From assembly GCF_035712445.1 (NCBI RefSeq), contig NZ_DASTAT010000013.1, positions 1-64,000 of the forward strand: 64,000 bases of DNA, read 5' to 3'. This DNA comes from Oligoflexus sp. (GTDB lineage: Bacteria > Bdellovibrionota_B > Oligoflexia > Oligoflexales > Oligoflexaceae). Below the pieces are notes generated by a model. The model did no database searches. It saw only the letters and a list, made by a program, of their open reading frames with translations, and had not been told where the DNA came from. The position numbers and the translations under genes are program-made. Positions 1-7,877 of the stretch are shown piece after piece (within the stretch, counting starts at the first letter, position 1; each line of letters starts with the position of its first letter).

Positions 1-666
1 GGCTTTCCACGGTTCCACGCGAACCGTGGGGATCGTGGTCGCGCCTCCTGCATAGCGCAGGGGATGAGGCGTGCCGTCGGGGCGATCCGGATCATCAATG
101 ATAAGGCCCGGTGTTCCAATGCGGACCCGGAAAAATTCAGAATAATAGGCGGAGATGTTATGAGGGTTGGCCATCTTCTGCTTCTGCCAAAGATCGAAGC
201 CCTCATTCATGAAAAAGCGGAATTCAAAGGTTAAAACAGAGCCTGGCTTCATGCGGTCGCGAAACGCCGAGAATTCCCCCGGTCCCAGTTCAGCCGTGAA
301 GGTTTTAAAATCGCCGACCGTCGTCATGCGAATATTCAGTGCGAATTTGCTGCGCTCCGTTTCACTGCCGGCATTGGGACTGCCGATGTAGACAGCGGAA
401 AAATCCGGGCCGCGGGTCGGGATCGCATCCTGGGGCCACTCGGTGTAAAAGGTGAAGCGCATGCGATTGTCACCATCAGGAGTCCAGTCCTCGACTTTAA
501 AATGCGCCTGACGCCCCTCCCAATAGAAGGGATTATACTTGGAAAAATCCATATCATTTTCATGACGCCGCCTCGGTCGGATGGAACCTTCCGTGACAGC
601 CACGGCGTCCGCCTGCGTTTCCCATAAACTCAGCAGCAGAAGCAACCCGGAACTTAAACGTTTCAT
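1..666 (-). CDS. Secreted protein of unknown function, C-terminus cut by window edge
   Basis: The frame is open from an ATG at 666 to the window edge, giving 222 residues without a stop. The protein starts with MKRLSSGLLLLLSLWETQADA, a Sec signal peptide. The mature part is rich in aromatic and beta-forming residues (for example FYWEGRQAHF, MRFTFYTEWP), suggesting a beta-sandwich. I do not recognise a family. A GGGGGG run precedes the ATG by about 6 bases. It lies 35 bases downstream of the GH17 gene on the same strand, so it is probably cotranscribed. A role in glycan binding or breakdown is inferred only from that position. Confidence 0.75.
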   Translation of the reverse strand, partial: MKRLSSGLLLLLSLWETQADAVAVTEGSIRPRRRHENDMDFSKYNPFYWEGRQAHFKVEDWTPDGDNRMRFTFYTEWPQDAIPTRGPDFSAVYIGSPNAGSETERSKFALNIRMTTVGDFKTFTAELGPGEFSAFRDRMKPGSVLTFEFRFFMNEGFDLWQKQKMANPHNISAYYSEFFRVRIGTPGLIIDDPDRPDGTPHPLRYAGGATTIPTVRVEPWKA

Positions 667-701
667 ACTGTACCCCCCTAAATTTTACGGCCAAGGAACT
701 C

Positions 702-1709
702 TTACGGAATCAAATCAGGATAAAGGCTTTTCACAGCCAATTTCGGGCGACGGTCTTTGGTAAAAAGACCCCAGTGTTTCTCGGGTTCCTGAGGATCCGG
801 GCCTCCCTTCCAATCCTCATCAAAGGCTTCAAAGAAAAATATGGGTATGCCCTGGTTCTGGCTCCAGGCACTCATCTCCTTGAAATAGCGGTCCTGGGCG
901 GATTCATGAGCCAAGGCCAGCGGAATGCCGACTCCGTTCGTGACAGTGGCCCAGCCTGTCTCACCGATGGCGATCGGTTTTTGCGGATGACGCTGCCGGA
1001 CGCTTTCATAATTCTGCTGGGCAAAGGCCAGCGCGCCGTCGATGTCCTTTTGTTCCCAAATCGGGTAGCTGTGGATGGTAATGAAATCCAAATGCTCGAC
1101 AAGCTCATCAAGGCCTTTTTGAAAAGGCACATAGTTATCAGCGACCGTAACAGGCGCTTTGACTGCAGCCTTCACGCGCTTCACATAAGCGACCACGGAA
1201 TCCACCGGCACTTTGTGATCGGTCCAGTCCACCAGGATTTCATTGCCGACGCTGATGGCCGTGACCAGGGACGGATAGGCCTTCGCCAAAGCAATGGCCT
1301 GATCCACTTCGGTCTGATTGTCCGCGCGATTTTTTTGAAGCTCGGCCTCCGCATGGATTCCGCCCCAGGGACAGGCGGGATTGCTGACCTCGGCCTTGAG
1401 CCAGGCGCCCAGCATGACCGTGAGAGGCAGTTTTTCCTGGTCAATGACGCGCAAAACAGCTGCGCTCTGCGGGCCGCTTCCATAGAGCCGAATGGTATTC
1501 CAGTGACGGCTGAGCAGTTTTAGATCCTCGCTTAACTGGGCTTCCGTTGGTTCCGCACGCCCTGGCCCCTGGCCGCTGCGATAGCCGGAATAGGAAATGG
1601 CTTTCACGCTGTCCGTCGGAAAGATCTTTAAAGGCGCTGAGGAAGCGGCGCAGCTGAGAGCGAGGCATGAACAGCCACCGAGCAGCAGTTTCAGTATCCA
1701 CGTTTGCAT
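702..1709 (-). CDS. Glycoside hydrolase family 17 (beta-1,3-glucanase-like), exported
   Basis: The 335-residue protein has the GH17 TIM-barrel pattern. It shows a beta-strand with TIRLYG near residues 73-77, the acid/base glutamate in SVGNE (E157) and the nucleophile in IGETGW (E250). Family members cleave or transglycosylate beta-1,3-glucans. The N-terminus (MQTWILKLLLGG, then ALSC) is a signal sequence with a possible lipobox ending at C20. An upstream in-frame ATG at 1721 overlaps the GGAGG that serves the ATG at 1709, so 1709 is the better start. It is transcribed away from the ABC transporter/beta-glucosidase operon, and the shared upstream region holds repeated motifs. Function is confident at family level; laminarin-type substrate is inference. 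Confidence 0.88.
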   Translation of the reverse strand: MQTWILKLLLGGCSCLALSCAASSAPLKIFPTDSVKAISYSGYRSGQGPGRAEPTEAQLSEDLKLLSRHWNTIRLYGSGPQSAAVLRVIDQEKLPLTVMLGAWLKAEVSNPACPWGGIHAEAELQKNRADNQTEVDQAIALAKAYPSLVTAISVGNEILVDWTDHKVPVDSVVAYVKRVKAAVKAPVTVADNYVPFQKGLDELVEHLDFITIHSYPIWEQKDIDGALAFAQQNYESVRQRHPQKPIAIGETGWATVTNGVGIPLALAHESAQDRYFKEMSAWSQNQGIPIFFFEAFDEDWKGGPDPQEPEKHWGLFTKDRRPKLAVKSLYPDLIP

Positions 1710-1749
1710 GTAATCCTCCATGCTGTGTCGAATTCATGATTGTACTTAT

Positions 1750-1764
1750 ACCAAACAAAATGGT
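1750..1764. promoter_or_regulatory. Candidate operator, ACCA-N7-TGGT copy near GH17 start
   Basis: The sequence ACCAAACAAAATGGT has ACCA/TGGT arms and lies about 40 bases upstream of the GH17 start. Its last 12 bases recur exactly at 1994-2005, near the start of the divergent operon. A shorter relative, CCAAATGGTG, is at 1967-1976. Repetition beside both divergent starts suggests a regulator site; the binding protein is not known. Confidence 0.45.
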
Positions 1765-1941
1765 GACGACGGCAAGCGGTTTTGCGACCGCAGGGTCCTT
1801 ACATTTTATAAATACGAACCAGGCAGTCATTCTGTAGTTTCGAATTTTGAACGCACGCGGATTCCGAAATCCTTACGAAAAGCCTATTAAAATAGACTAA
1901 AAATAGCGAAGTGGTGCTATGTGCGCTGAGTCCTGGGATTT

Positions 1942-1958
1942 AGTTCTCAATGAGAACT
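1942..1958. promoter_or_regulatory. Perfect 17-bp palindrome, candidate operator
   Basis: AGTTCTCAATGAGAACT has two perfect 8-base arms around a central A. It lies between the two divergent starts, about 80 bases upstream of the transport operon. The form is typical of a dimeric repressor site. No match to a named box is claimed. Confidence 0.5.
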
Positions 1959-1993
1959 TGATTTGTCCAAATGGTGGGATTAGTAGTTAATCA

Positions 1994-2005
1994 AAACAAA
2001 ATGGT
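1994..2005. promoter_or_regulatory. Candidate operator, second AAACAAAATGGT copy
   Basis: This is an exact 12-base copy of the motif at 1753-1764, in the same orientation, 32 bases before the first gene of the operon. A site this close to the start would probably overlap the promoter or leader, consistent with repression. The role is inferred from repetition and position. Confidence 0.42.
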
Positions 2006-2037
2006 CTTAAGGTTGAAAAAGCCTGGAGTGACCCGTT

Positions 2038-2844
2038 ATGGAGCTTTTGCGTCTCTGCCACATTACAAGAACCTATCAATCCAGCGGACTGATGCGCCGG
2101 CGCTCGGCCGTTGAGGCATTACGGGACGTCTCCTTTCACGTCAACGCTGGTGAGATTGTCGGGCTGATCGGAGCCTCGGGCAGTGGCAAGAGCACCCTAG
2201 GCCGCATCATCCTGCGACTCGAAAAAGCCGATCGTGGCGAACTTTGGCTGAATGGCTGCGAGGTCTTTCAGTCAGAGCGCCGGGCTGCGTCTTATGCCTA
2301 TCGTTCGCTGGTGCAGATGATCTTCCAGGATCCTTTCGCATCTCTGAATCCCGCGCATACCGTGGCCTATCATCTGGAGCGTCCCCTTCTGCGTCATGGC
2401 CTTGTCACGCGTGGCGAGCTGCAGAAGCGCGTCCATGAACTGTTGCACATGGTGGGGCTTACTCCAGTTGAAAGGATGGCCAGCGCCTATCCTTACGCCC
2501 TGTCCGGCGGACAAAGGCAGCGGGTGGCCATCGCTCGCGCCCTGGCTGTGAACCCGAAGCTTATCGTAGCGGATGAACCGACCTCCATGCTCGATGTTTC
2601 CATTCGCATGGATATTTTGAATCTGCTCGCGCGTCTGCGTCGGGAGCAAGGTCTCGCTCTGCTTCTGATCACACACGATCTCGCCAGTGCGCGTTACCTG
2701 ACTGATCGCCTTATCGTCCTGAACAAGGGCGTGATCGTGGAAAGCGGTCCGACGGACGAGGTGATCGCTCATCCCCGTGATCCCTATACGGCTCTCCTAT
2801 TGGATGCCATCCGTAACCCCAGGTTGGAAAGAAGACCCTCATGA
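2038..2844 (+). CDS. ABC transporter ATPase, Opp/Dpp family (OppF/DppF-like)
   Basis: This 268-residue nucleotide-binding subunit has Walker A GASGSGKST (about residues 44-52), signature LSGGQRQRVAIARAL, Walker B LIVADEPT and the H-loop LLITHDL. The Q-loop reads MIFQDPFASLNP, typical of the F-type subunit of peptide/nickel/opine importers. This transporter family also imports cello- and laminari-oligosaccharides in some bacteria, such as Thermotoga. It is the first gene of the operon, nearly 8 kb from the binding-protein, permease and second ATPase genes. It overlaps the beta-glucosidase gene by 4 bases. Unlike many F subunits it lacks an obvious C-terminal cysteine cluster. Confidence 0.9.
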   Translation: MELLRLCHITRTYQSSGLMRRRSAVEALRDVSFHVNAGEIVGLIGASGSGKSTLGRIILRLEKADRGELWLNGCEVFQSERRAASYAYRSLVQMIFQDPFASLNPAHTVAYHLERPLLRHGLVTRGELQKRVHELLHMVGLTPVERMASAYPYALSGGQRQRVAIARALAVNPKLIVADEPTSMLDVSIRMDILNLLARLRREQGLALLLITHDLASARYLTDRLIVLNKGVIVESGPTDEVIAHPRDPYTALLLDAIRNPRLERRPS

Positions 2845-4193
2845 ATTGGAAAGCGTTTCCTCAGGATTTTCTCTTTGGTGCCGCGACATCGTCCTTTCAG
2901 ATTGAAGGGGCAACCGATGTCGATGGCCGCAGTGCTTCGATCTGGGATCAATTCTGTTTGGAAGAAGGGCGTATTGCGGATGGCAGCGATGGACGCCGGG
3001 CCTGCGAACATTATCTTCGCTATCGGGATGATGTCGCTCTTATGAAAAGGCTGAATCTTCAGGCCTATCGCTTTTCCTTAGCCTGGCCGCGGGTCATGCC
3101 GCGTGGAACAGGTCCGATCAATGAAAAGGGGATCACGTTCTACGAGCGCCTCGTGGATGAGCTGCTCGGTGCCGGGATCGAGCCCTGGGTGACGCTCTAT
3201 CACTGGGATTTGCCGGCCGTGCTCGGAGAGCGCGGCGGCTGGCTCAATCGTGACATCACACAGCATTTCGCCGAGTACACGGAAAAAATGGTCGCACGCC
3301 TCGGCGATCGCGTGAAGCATTGGATCACACATAATGAACCCTGGTGCATTGCGACCCTGGGTTACAGGAAGGGTGAGCATGCGCCTGGCCTGAAGGATCC
3401 CCGGTCGGGATGGATCGCTGCCCATCATGTTCTTCTTTCGCACGGGCTGGCCATGCAGGCCATCCGCAGCGCGCGTTCCGATCTGCAGGCCGGGATCGTT
3501 TTGAATCTGACGCCCGGATATGCGGCTTCCGATTCCCTGCCGGATCAGGAGGCCCTGCGACGCTTTGATGGAGGCTTCAATCGCTGGTATCTCGATCCTG
3601 TTTTCAAGGGTTCACTGCCCTCTGACATGATCGCCGAGGTGGAAGAGGAGTGCGGAGGAGCGTTGGACTTTGTTCATAGTGGTGACCTTTCGCTTATGCG
3701 GCAGGACATGGACTTTCTTGGCATCAATTACTATTCGCGTGGGATCCTGCGCGGTGCAGAGGACGCTGCGGGGCAAAAGCCGCCTCAGGTGATCCTGGAT
3801 CCCGTCGACCTTACCGATATGGGCTGGGAAGTTGCGCCTCAAGGTCTCACCGACCTCCTTCTGCTTGTGCAGAACGAATATCAACCGAAAGCCCTTTATA
3901 TCACGGAAAATGGCGCTGCCTATGATGAAGCGCCGGATGCCAGCGGCCGCATTCGCGATGATCGGCGCATTCGCTATCTTAAAAAACATGCCGCGGCGAT
4001 GCTGGAGGCTTTGGAGCAGGGCGTGAATCTTAAAGGCTACTTTCAATGGTCGCTGCTCGACAATTTTGAGTGGGCTTATGGCTATCAAAAACGCTTCGGC
4101 ATGGTTTGGGTTGATTATGAAACTCAAGAGCGGACACCCAAGGACAGTGCCTACTGGTATCGCGACCTGATTCAGCAAAGGATAATTCCATGA
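2841..4193 (+). CDS. Glycoside hydrolase family 1 beta-glucosidase
   Basis: The 450-residue length is normal for bacterial GH1. It begins FPQDFLFGAATSSFQIEG, the GH1 N-terminal signature, with TLYHWDLP at about 118-125, the acid/base in HNEPW (E166) and the nucleophile in YITENGAAY (E356). The C-terminal substrate-pocket segment includes WSLLDNFEWAYGY. There is no signal peptide, so it should hydrolyse imported beta-linked disaccharides or short oligosaccharides in the cytoplasm. It overlaps both neighbours by 4 bases (ATGA), indicating translational coupling with the transporter ATPase and the exported glycosidase. Confidence 0.95.
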   Translation: MNWKAFPQDFLFGAATSSFQIEGATDVDGRSASIWDQFCLEEGRIADGSDGRRACEHYLRYRDDVALMKRLNLQAYRFSLAWPRVMPRGTGPINEKGITFYERLVDELLGAGIEPWVTLYHWDLPAVLGERGGWLNRDITQHFAEYTEKMVARLGDRVKHWITHNEPWCIATLGYRKGEHAPGLKDPRSGWIAAHHVLLSHGLAMQAIRSARSDLQAGIVLNLTPGYAASDSLPDQEALRRFDGGFNRWYLDPVFKGSLPSDMIAEVEEECGGALDFVHSGDLSLMRQDMDFLGINYYSRGILRGAEDAAGQKPPQVILDPVDLTDMGWEVAPQGLTDLLLLVQNEYQPKALYITENGAAYDEAPDASGRIRDDRRIRYLKKHAAAMLEALEQGVNLKGYFQWSLLDNFEWAYGYQKRFGMVWVDYETQERTPKDSAYWYRDLIQQRIIP

Positions 4194-7100
4194 GGCCCCT
4201 CCTGCTTTTATTGAGTCTGATGTTTTTGCCCAGCCTGGCCCTGGCGGCTCCGCGTTTCACGGTTCAGCAGGATGAGAAAGGGGCCCGCGTTTTGCGGGAT
4301 GGCGAGCCTTTCTTGATCAAAGGTGTTAACTGGGGATCCATTCCGGTTGGTGAAAATTATTCCTATGACCTGTGGACGCGATCGGATGCCGATATTCGCG
4401 CGGTTCTGGATGTGGAAATGCCGCTTCTTAAGAACATGGGCGTGAACGCAATCCGACAGTTCGCCATGATTCCTCCACGCTGGGTGACTTACATTTACGA
4501 GACCTATGGCATTCACACGCTTATGAATCACCTGATGGGACGCTATGGTTTCACTGTGGATGGTGTTCCGCAGTCGCCTGTCGATTATTCGGATCCTCGT
4601 CTGCGGGAGGCTATAAAAAAAGACGTTCTGGCTATGGTGGAGAGCTATAAAAATACGCCCGGTGTCCTGTTTTGGATGCTCGGGAATGAAAATAACTATG
4701 GCCTCGCCTGGACATCGAGCGAGATTGAAAATCTTCCCCAGGGCGAGCGCGATGGAGCGAAGGCCCGATATCTTTACAGTCTTTTTGGAGAAATCGCAGC
4801 CGCCATCAAGGCGAACGATCCGCAGCGTCTGGTCACGATCTGCAACGGTGACCTTCTGTACCTTGACCTGATTGCCAAGGAAGCCCCGGCTATCGACCTG
4901 CTGGGCGTCAATGTCTATCGCGGGAAGACGGCCACGGATCTTTTTACCCGCGTCAAATCCGGACTCGGAAAACCCGTATTTTTCAGCGAATTTGGAGCTG
5001 ATGCCTTCAATGCCCGCAGTGGACGTGAAGATGGGGTGGCGCAGGCGGAATTTTTAAAGAGTCAGTGGCTCGATATCTATCAGAATAGTTATGGCCATGG
5101 CGGGGCTGGCAACGCGGTCGGTGGTTTTGTTTTTCAGTGGTCCGACGAATGGTGGAAGTATAAGCAGACGGAAAACCTTGCCGTTCATGATCAAACCGCT
5201 TCCTGGTCGAATCAGGGCTATGCCTATGATTTTCAGGAGGGCTCGAACAACATGAACGAGGAATGGTTTGGCATCATGGCCAAAAGCAAAAATGATGCGC
5301 GGGGCCGTTATCAGCTGACGCCAAGGCCTGCTTATTTCATGCTGCGCGATATCTTCGCTTTGAATCCCTATGCCGTCGAACGCAGCAGCTGGGAGACCAG
5401 GATAATGGATATGCAGCCCCAGGCCTATGAGCCTCAAGCGGCTGCCTTGCGGGCCGCCGGGCGACTCGTGGACGTCGAGAAATTCTTTTTGAAAAGCGGA
5501 AACATTCACCTTGAATCCATCCAGAGTTCCGGTCGCAATACGAACAAGGGCACGCGGGAAGGCTGGTCATCCGATGATCATATGGAATCGGTGACTTTGG
5601 AATGGGGCTGGCGCCCGGACCCGCGCCTGGAAGCCAGTGCAGCGATTCATGTGCTGGGGCATGTTGCGGAAAACAAGATGGATGAAATCTTTTATGAGAA
5701 CCGCGGCCGACCCGTCAAGGTCAAGGGCGAGGATGGCAAGTATGTGACTCTGAATGATCGCGAACGGGTGAAGCTCCACCGCGCCTGGTTTGAATGGAAC
5801 GAGGATGCCTTTAAACTGGAAGGTTTCTACCGCGCGCCGCACGGGCACTGGGCGGATGAAGGCGACTTCTTCGGTTTCTTCCAGGAAACCTATGATATGG
5901 CCGGTATTGATCGCTATAACTCGGATGCGCCGAATGGCTTTGTTTTTAGCGGTAAATCGCAGCTGGAGGGGCTTAAGATAGCGCTCGGACCTCAGATTTA
6001 CTGGGGCGCCAAGCCCATGGCTATCGTGAAATATACCGGCCAGCTCGCAGATCTGAATTATACCGTGATGCATCAGGAAGCCTTTGCCGAGCAAAAATCG
6101 GTCGCCACGAGCGCCCTGACCGATCCGGGTGGTCGAGCGGGGCGGTCGAGCGTCAGTTTTAAAACCGGATTCTTCGGTTTGAAAAGTGAATGGGGCCTTC
6201 TGCAGTCCGGCCGCGAACGTATTGGTGATCGCTACGTGAAAACGGAAGAGACGGATAGCGCAGGATATAACGGTTCAAAATATGAAGTGACCGAAGGATC
6301 GTCCGTGAAGACTGCGGATACGCTCGCTGGAAAATTCCGCCTCATCCAGAGCAGAGGGCCCTTGCCTTGGTATCTTCAAGGAGCCTATCGCGGACTCGTG
6401 GCCAACGGTGGACCGGATAGTTCGATCGTTCTGACCAAATGGTCGCTCAAGCCTTCAGAACGCGGCAACCAGTATAACGTCGCGGCTGGGTTTTCCGCAG
6501 GATCAGGAGCGTTTAGCGTCGCGCCCCAGATCGTTTATCAAAAGCCTTTGGTCGGTCCCATTCCGCATGATCCTCTTTTGAATACGGACCAGTTCGATGC
6601 GGCGACGGGAACTTATACCGCAGGTCTTCGCCCACGCAATCTTTTGAATGATACCTTCGCGGTTTTGGATAACCGTGAAATGCTCGGGGCAGAGCTTCTT
6701 TTTGTGTTCGACCCCACACCGGACAGCTGGTTTTTCGCCTGGGATAATGATGATCGTGAGTCAGCTCCCTTTGCGGCGAGTCTTGATCTCATCTATCGAC
6801 GTTTTCCCACCAGCCGCGACAGCAGCATTGGCGTCCTGGCTGATGGAACCGTCTTTGCTTTTGCATCCGCGCCACCGGCTGCCAATCTTTGGGACGCTGT
6901 CTTCCGCGCTGTTCAGGTCCTATCCCCTGGACTTCGGATGATCCACCAGGTTTACGGCGGCACAGGGCAGGCCAACGGTGACAGCCAGCGACTTATCAAA
7001 CGCTATGGCCTTGGCAGCACTCTGCGCTGGCAACGCCTGCAGGCCCAGCTTATCACCAAATGGAACGATTGGGGTCCATACGATTACTATCGTGACTATA

Positions 7101-7303
7101 ACCTGACCTTTCCTTTTCAAGGACAGATCTCTCTTGCCTATGGTTTGGAGCCTTTCCGCGTTGATCGCCCCATCAGCCAGGTGGGAATGCGTTATCAGAT
7201 GCGGACTTTGGATGAGCATTCACCGCGATTCCCCTACGCGCCGGGATCGGGAAAACATGGCGATGAACAGGAGTGGACAACTTATGTCGACATCAATATT
7301 TAA
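4190..7303 (+). CDS. Exported clan GH-A glycosidase fused to a beta-barrel-like C-terminal half
   Basis: The 1037-residue protein starts with a Sec signal peptide ending LALAA at residue 20. Residues about 20-350 form a TIM-barrel glycosidase of the GH2/GH72 type: GEPFLIKGVNWG near 38-49, proposed acid/base in LGNENNYG (E167) and nucleophile in FFSEFGAD (E267). From about residue 440 to the end the sequence changes to alternating aromatic/polar beta strands with periplasmic-like turns, ending in YVDINI, as in porin-type barrels. The protein could therefore be an enzyme anchored in, or passing through, the outer membrane. Family-level glycosidase identity is fairly sure; exact substrate and barrel topology are inferred. 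It overlaps the next gene by 20 bases. Confidence 0.75.
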   Translation: MRPLLLLLSLMFLPSLALAAPRFTVQQDEKGARVLRDGEPFLIKGVNWGSIPVGENYSYDLWTRSDADIRAVLDVEMPLLKNMGVNAIRQFAMIPPRWVTYIYETYGIHTLMNHLMGRYGFTVDGVPQSPVDYSDPRLREAIKKDVLAMVESYKNTPGVLFWMLGNENNYGLAWTSSEIENLPQGERDGAKARYLYSLFGEIAAAIKANDPQRLVTICNGDLLYLDLIAKEAPAIDLLGVNVYRGKTATDLFTRVKSGLGKPVFFSEFGADAFNARSGREDGVAQAEFLKSQWLDIYQNSYGHGGAGNAVGGFVFQWSDEWWKYKQTENLAVHDQTASWSNQGYAYDFQEGSNNMNEEWFGIMAKSKNDARGRYQLTPRPAYFMLRDIFALNPYAVERSSWETRIMDMQPQAYEPQAAALRAAGRLVDVEKFFLKSGNIHLESIQSSGRNTNKGTREGWSSDDHMESVTLEWGWRPDPRLEASAAIHVLGHVAENKMDEIFYENRGRPVKVKGEDGKYVTLNDRERVKLHRAWFEWNEDAFKLEGFYRAPHGHWADEGDFFGFFQETYDMAGIDRYNSDAPNGFVFSGKSQLEGLKIALGPQIYWGAKPMAIVKYTGQLADLNYTVMHQEAFAEQKSVATSALTDPGGRAGRSSVSFKTGFFGLKSEWGLLQSGRERIGDRYVKTEETDSAGYNGSKYEVTEGSSVKTADTLAGKFRLIQSRGPLPWYLQGAYRGLVANGGPDSSIVLTKWSLKPSERGNQYNVAAGFSAGSGAFSVAPQIVYQKPLVGPIPHDPLLNTDQFDAATGTYTAGLRPRNLLNDTFAVLDNREMLGAELLFVFDPTPDSWFFAWDNDDRESAPFAASLDLIYRRFPTSRDSSIGVLADGTVFAFASAPPAANLWDAVFRAVQVLSPGLRMIHQVYGGTGQANGDSQRLIKRYGLGSTLRWQRLQAQLITKWNDWGPYDYYRDYNLTFPFQGQISLAYGLEPFRVDRPISQVGMRYQMRTLDEHSPRFPYAPGSGKHGDEQEWTTYVDINI

Positions 7304-7877
7304 GTCTCTGTGTGTGCTGGCCTTGCTGCTGGCAAGCTGCGGCAGTCCGAAAGGCGGCGGGGACAAGCTGGAGCCTCTTTCCCTGGAAAATACGGCCTTG
7401 CCCGCGCTCGAAGATGGGGCCGGCGTTTATCCCAGCACCTCGATCTTGAAGGATGACCAGAATCCCTTTACCCGGCTCGCCGTAAGCCCGGCGCAGCGCT
7501 GGAGCATTACAGGCTGGGCCATGGAAGCAGGCGCTCCGGCCGCACGCCTGGCCGCCATGTTCTATGCCTGGGCCACCGAATTGGCGATCGCCCGCAGTGG
7601 TGAAAGTCAATTTCAAACGGCCATGGCTCTGCGCGCTTTATCCGCTCATGAAAGTTTGAGCGAGGAGCAGCGGACGCTTTACCGAAACGCTGCAATTCAG
7701 GCTTATCAATCCATGCTCGACAATTTTAAAGATAGCGTCGGCTATACAGCTGAAGGATACTCCTATCGTTTGGTACCGCTGGCTTTTTACGCCATTCGTG
7801 ACCTGGGCGGAACCCCTCAGGGGCGTTGGGTCGAAACAGTCGACCCATACGGCAACAAAATCGTCGTGGAAATCTAA
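7284..7877 (+). CDS. Lipoprotein of unknown function in glycan operon
   Basis: The start at 7284 follows a GGAGTGG-like site and gives MSTSIFKSLCVLALLLASC, a lipoprotein signal with cysteine 19. The 197-residue product has an alanine-rich, probably alpha-helical middle (about 60-150: RLAAMFYAWATELAIAR, then ALRALSAHE) and a Tyr-rich C-terminus ending YGNKIVVEI. I recognise no family. It sits between the glycosidase-barrel gene (20-base overlap) and the ROK regulator (1-base overlap), so it may assist the outer-membrane enzyme or the periplasmic step of oligosaccharide uptake. That role is inference. Confidence 0.7.
   Translation: MSTSIFKSLCVLALLLASCGSPKGGGDKLEPLSLENTALPALEDGAGVYPSTSILKDDQNPFTRLAVSPAQRWSITGWAMEAGAPAARLAAMFYAWATELAIARSGESQFQTAMALRALSAHESLSEEQRTLYRNAAIQAYQSMLDNFKDSVGYTAEGYSYRLVPLAFYAIRDLGGTPQGRWVETVDPYGNKIVVEI

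Larger units (their letters stand above)
1722..2037. promoter_or_regulatory. Divergent promoter region between GH17 gene and transport operon
   Basis: This 316-base gap separates divergent glycan genes. It is more AT-rich than the surrounding genes. It contains the palindrome at 1942-1958 and the repeated AAACAAAATGGT motif near each start codon, which are listed separately. No clear -35/-10 pair could be assigned by eye. A regulator binding here could control both transcripts, and the ROK-family regulator encoded in the operon is the obvious candidate. Confidence 0.6.

Noticed and set aside
7..29. Inverted repeat CCACGGTTC/GAACCGTGG
   Set aside because: It is inside the partial coding sequence and has no T-tract, so it is probably coincidental.
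774..1523. Open frame antisense to GH17
   Set aside because: The GH17 catalytic motifs are on the other strand and this frame has no recognisable domain or ribosome site.
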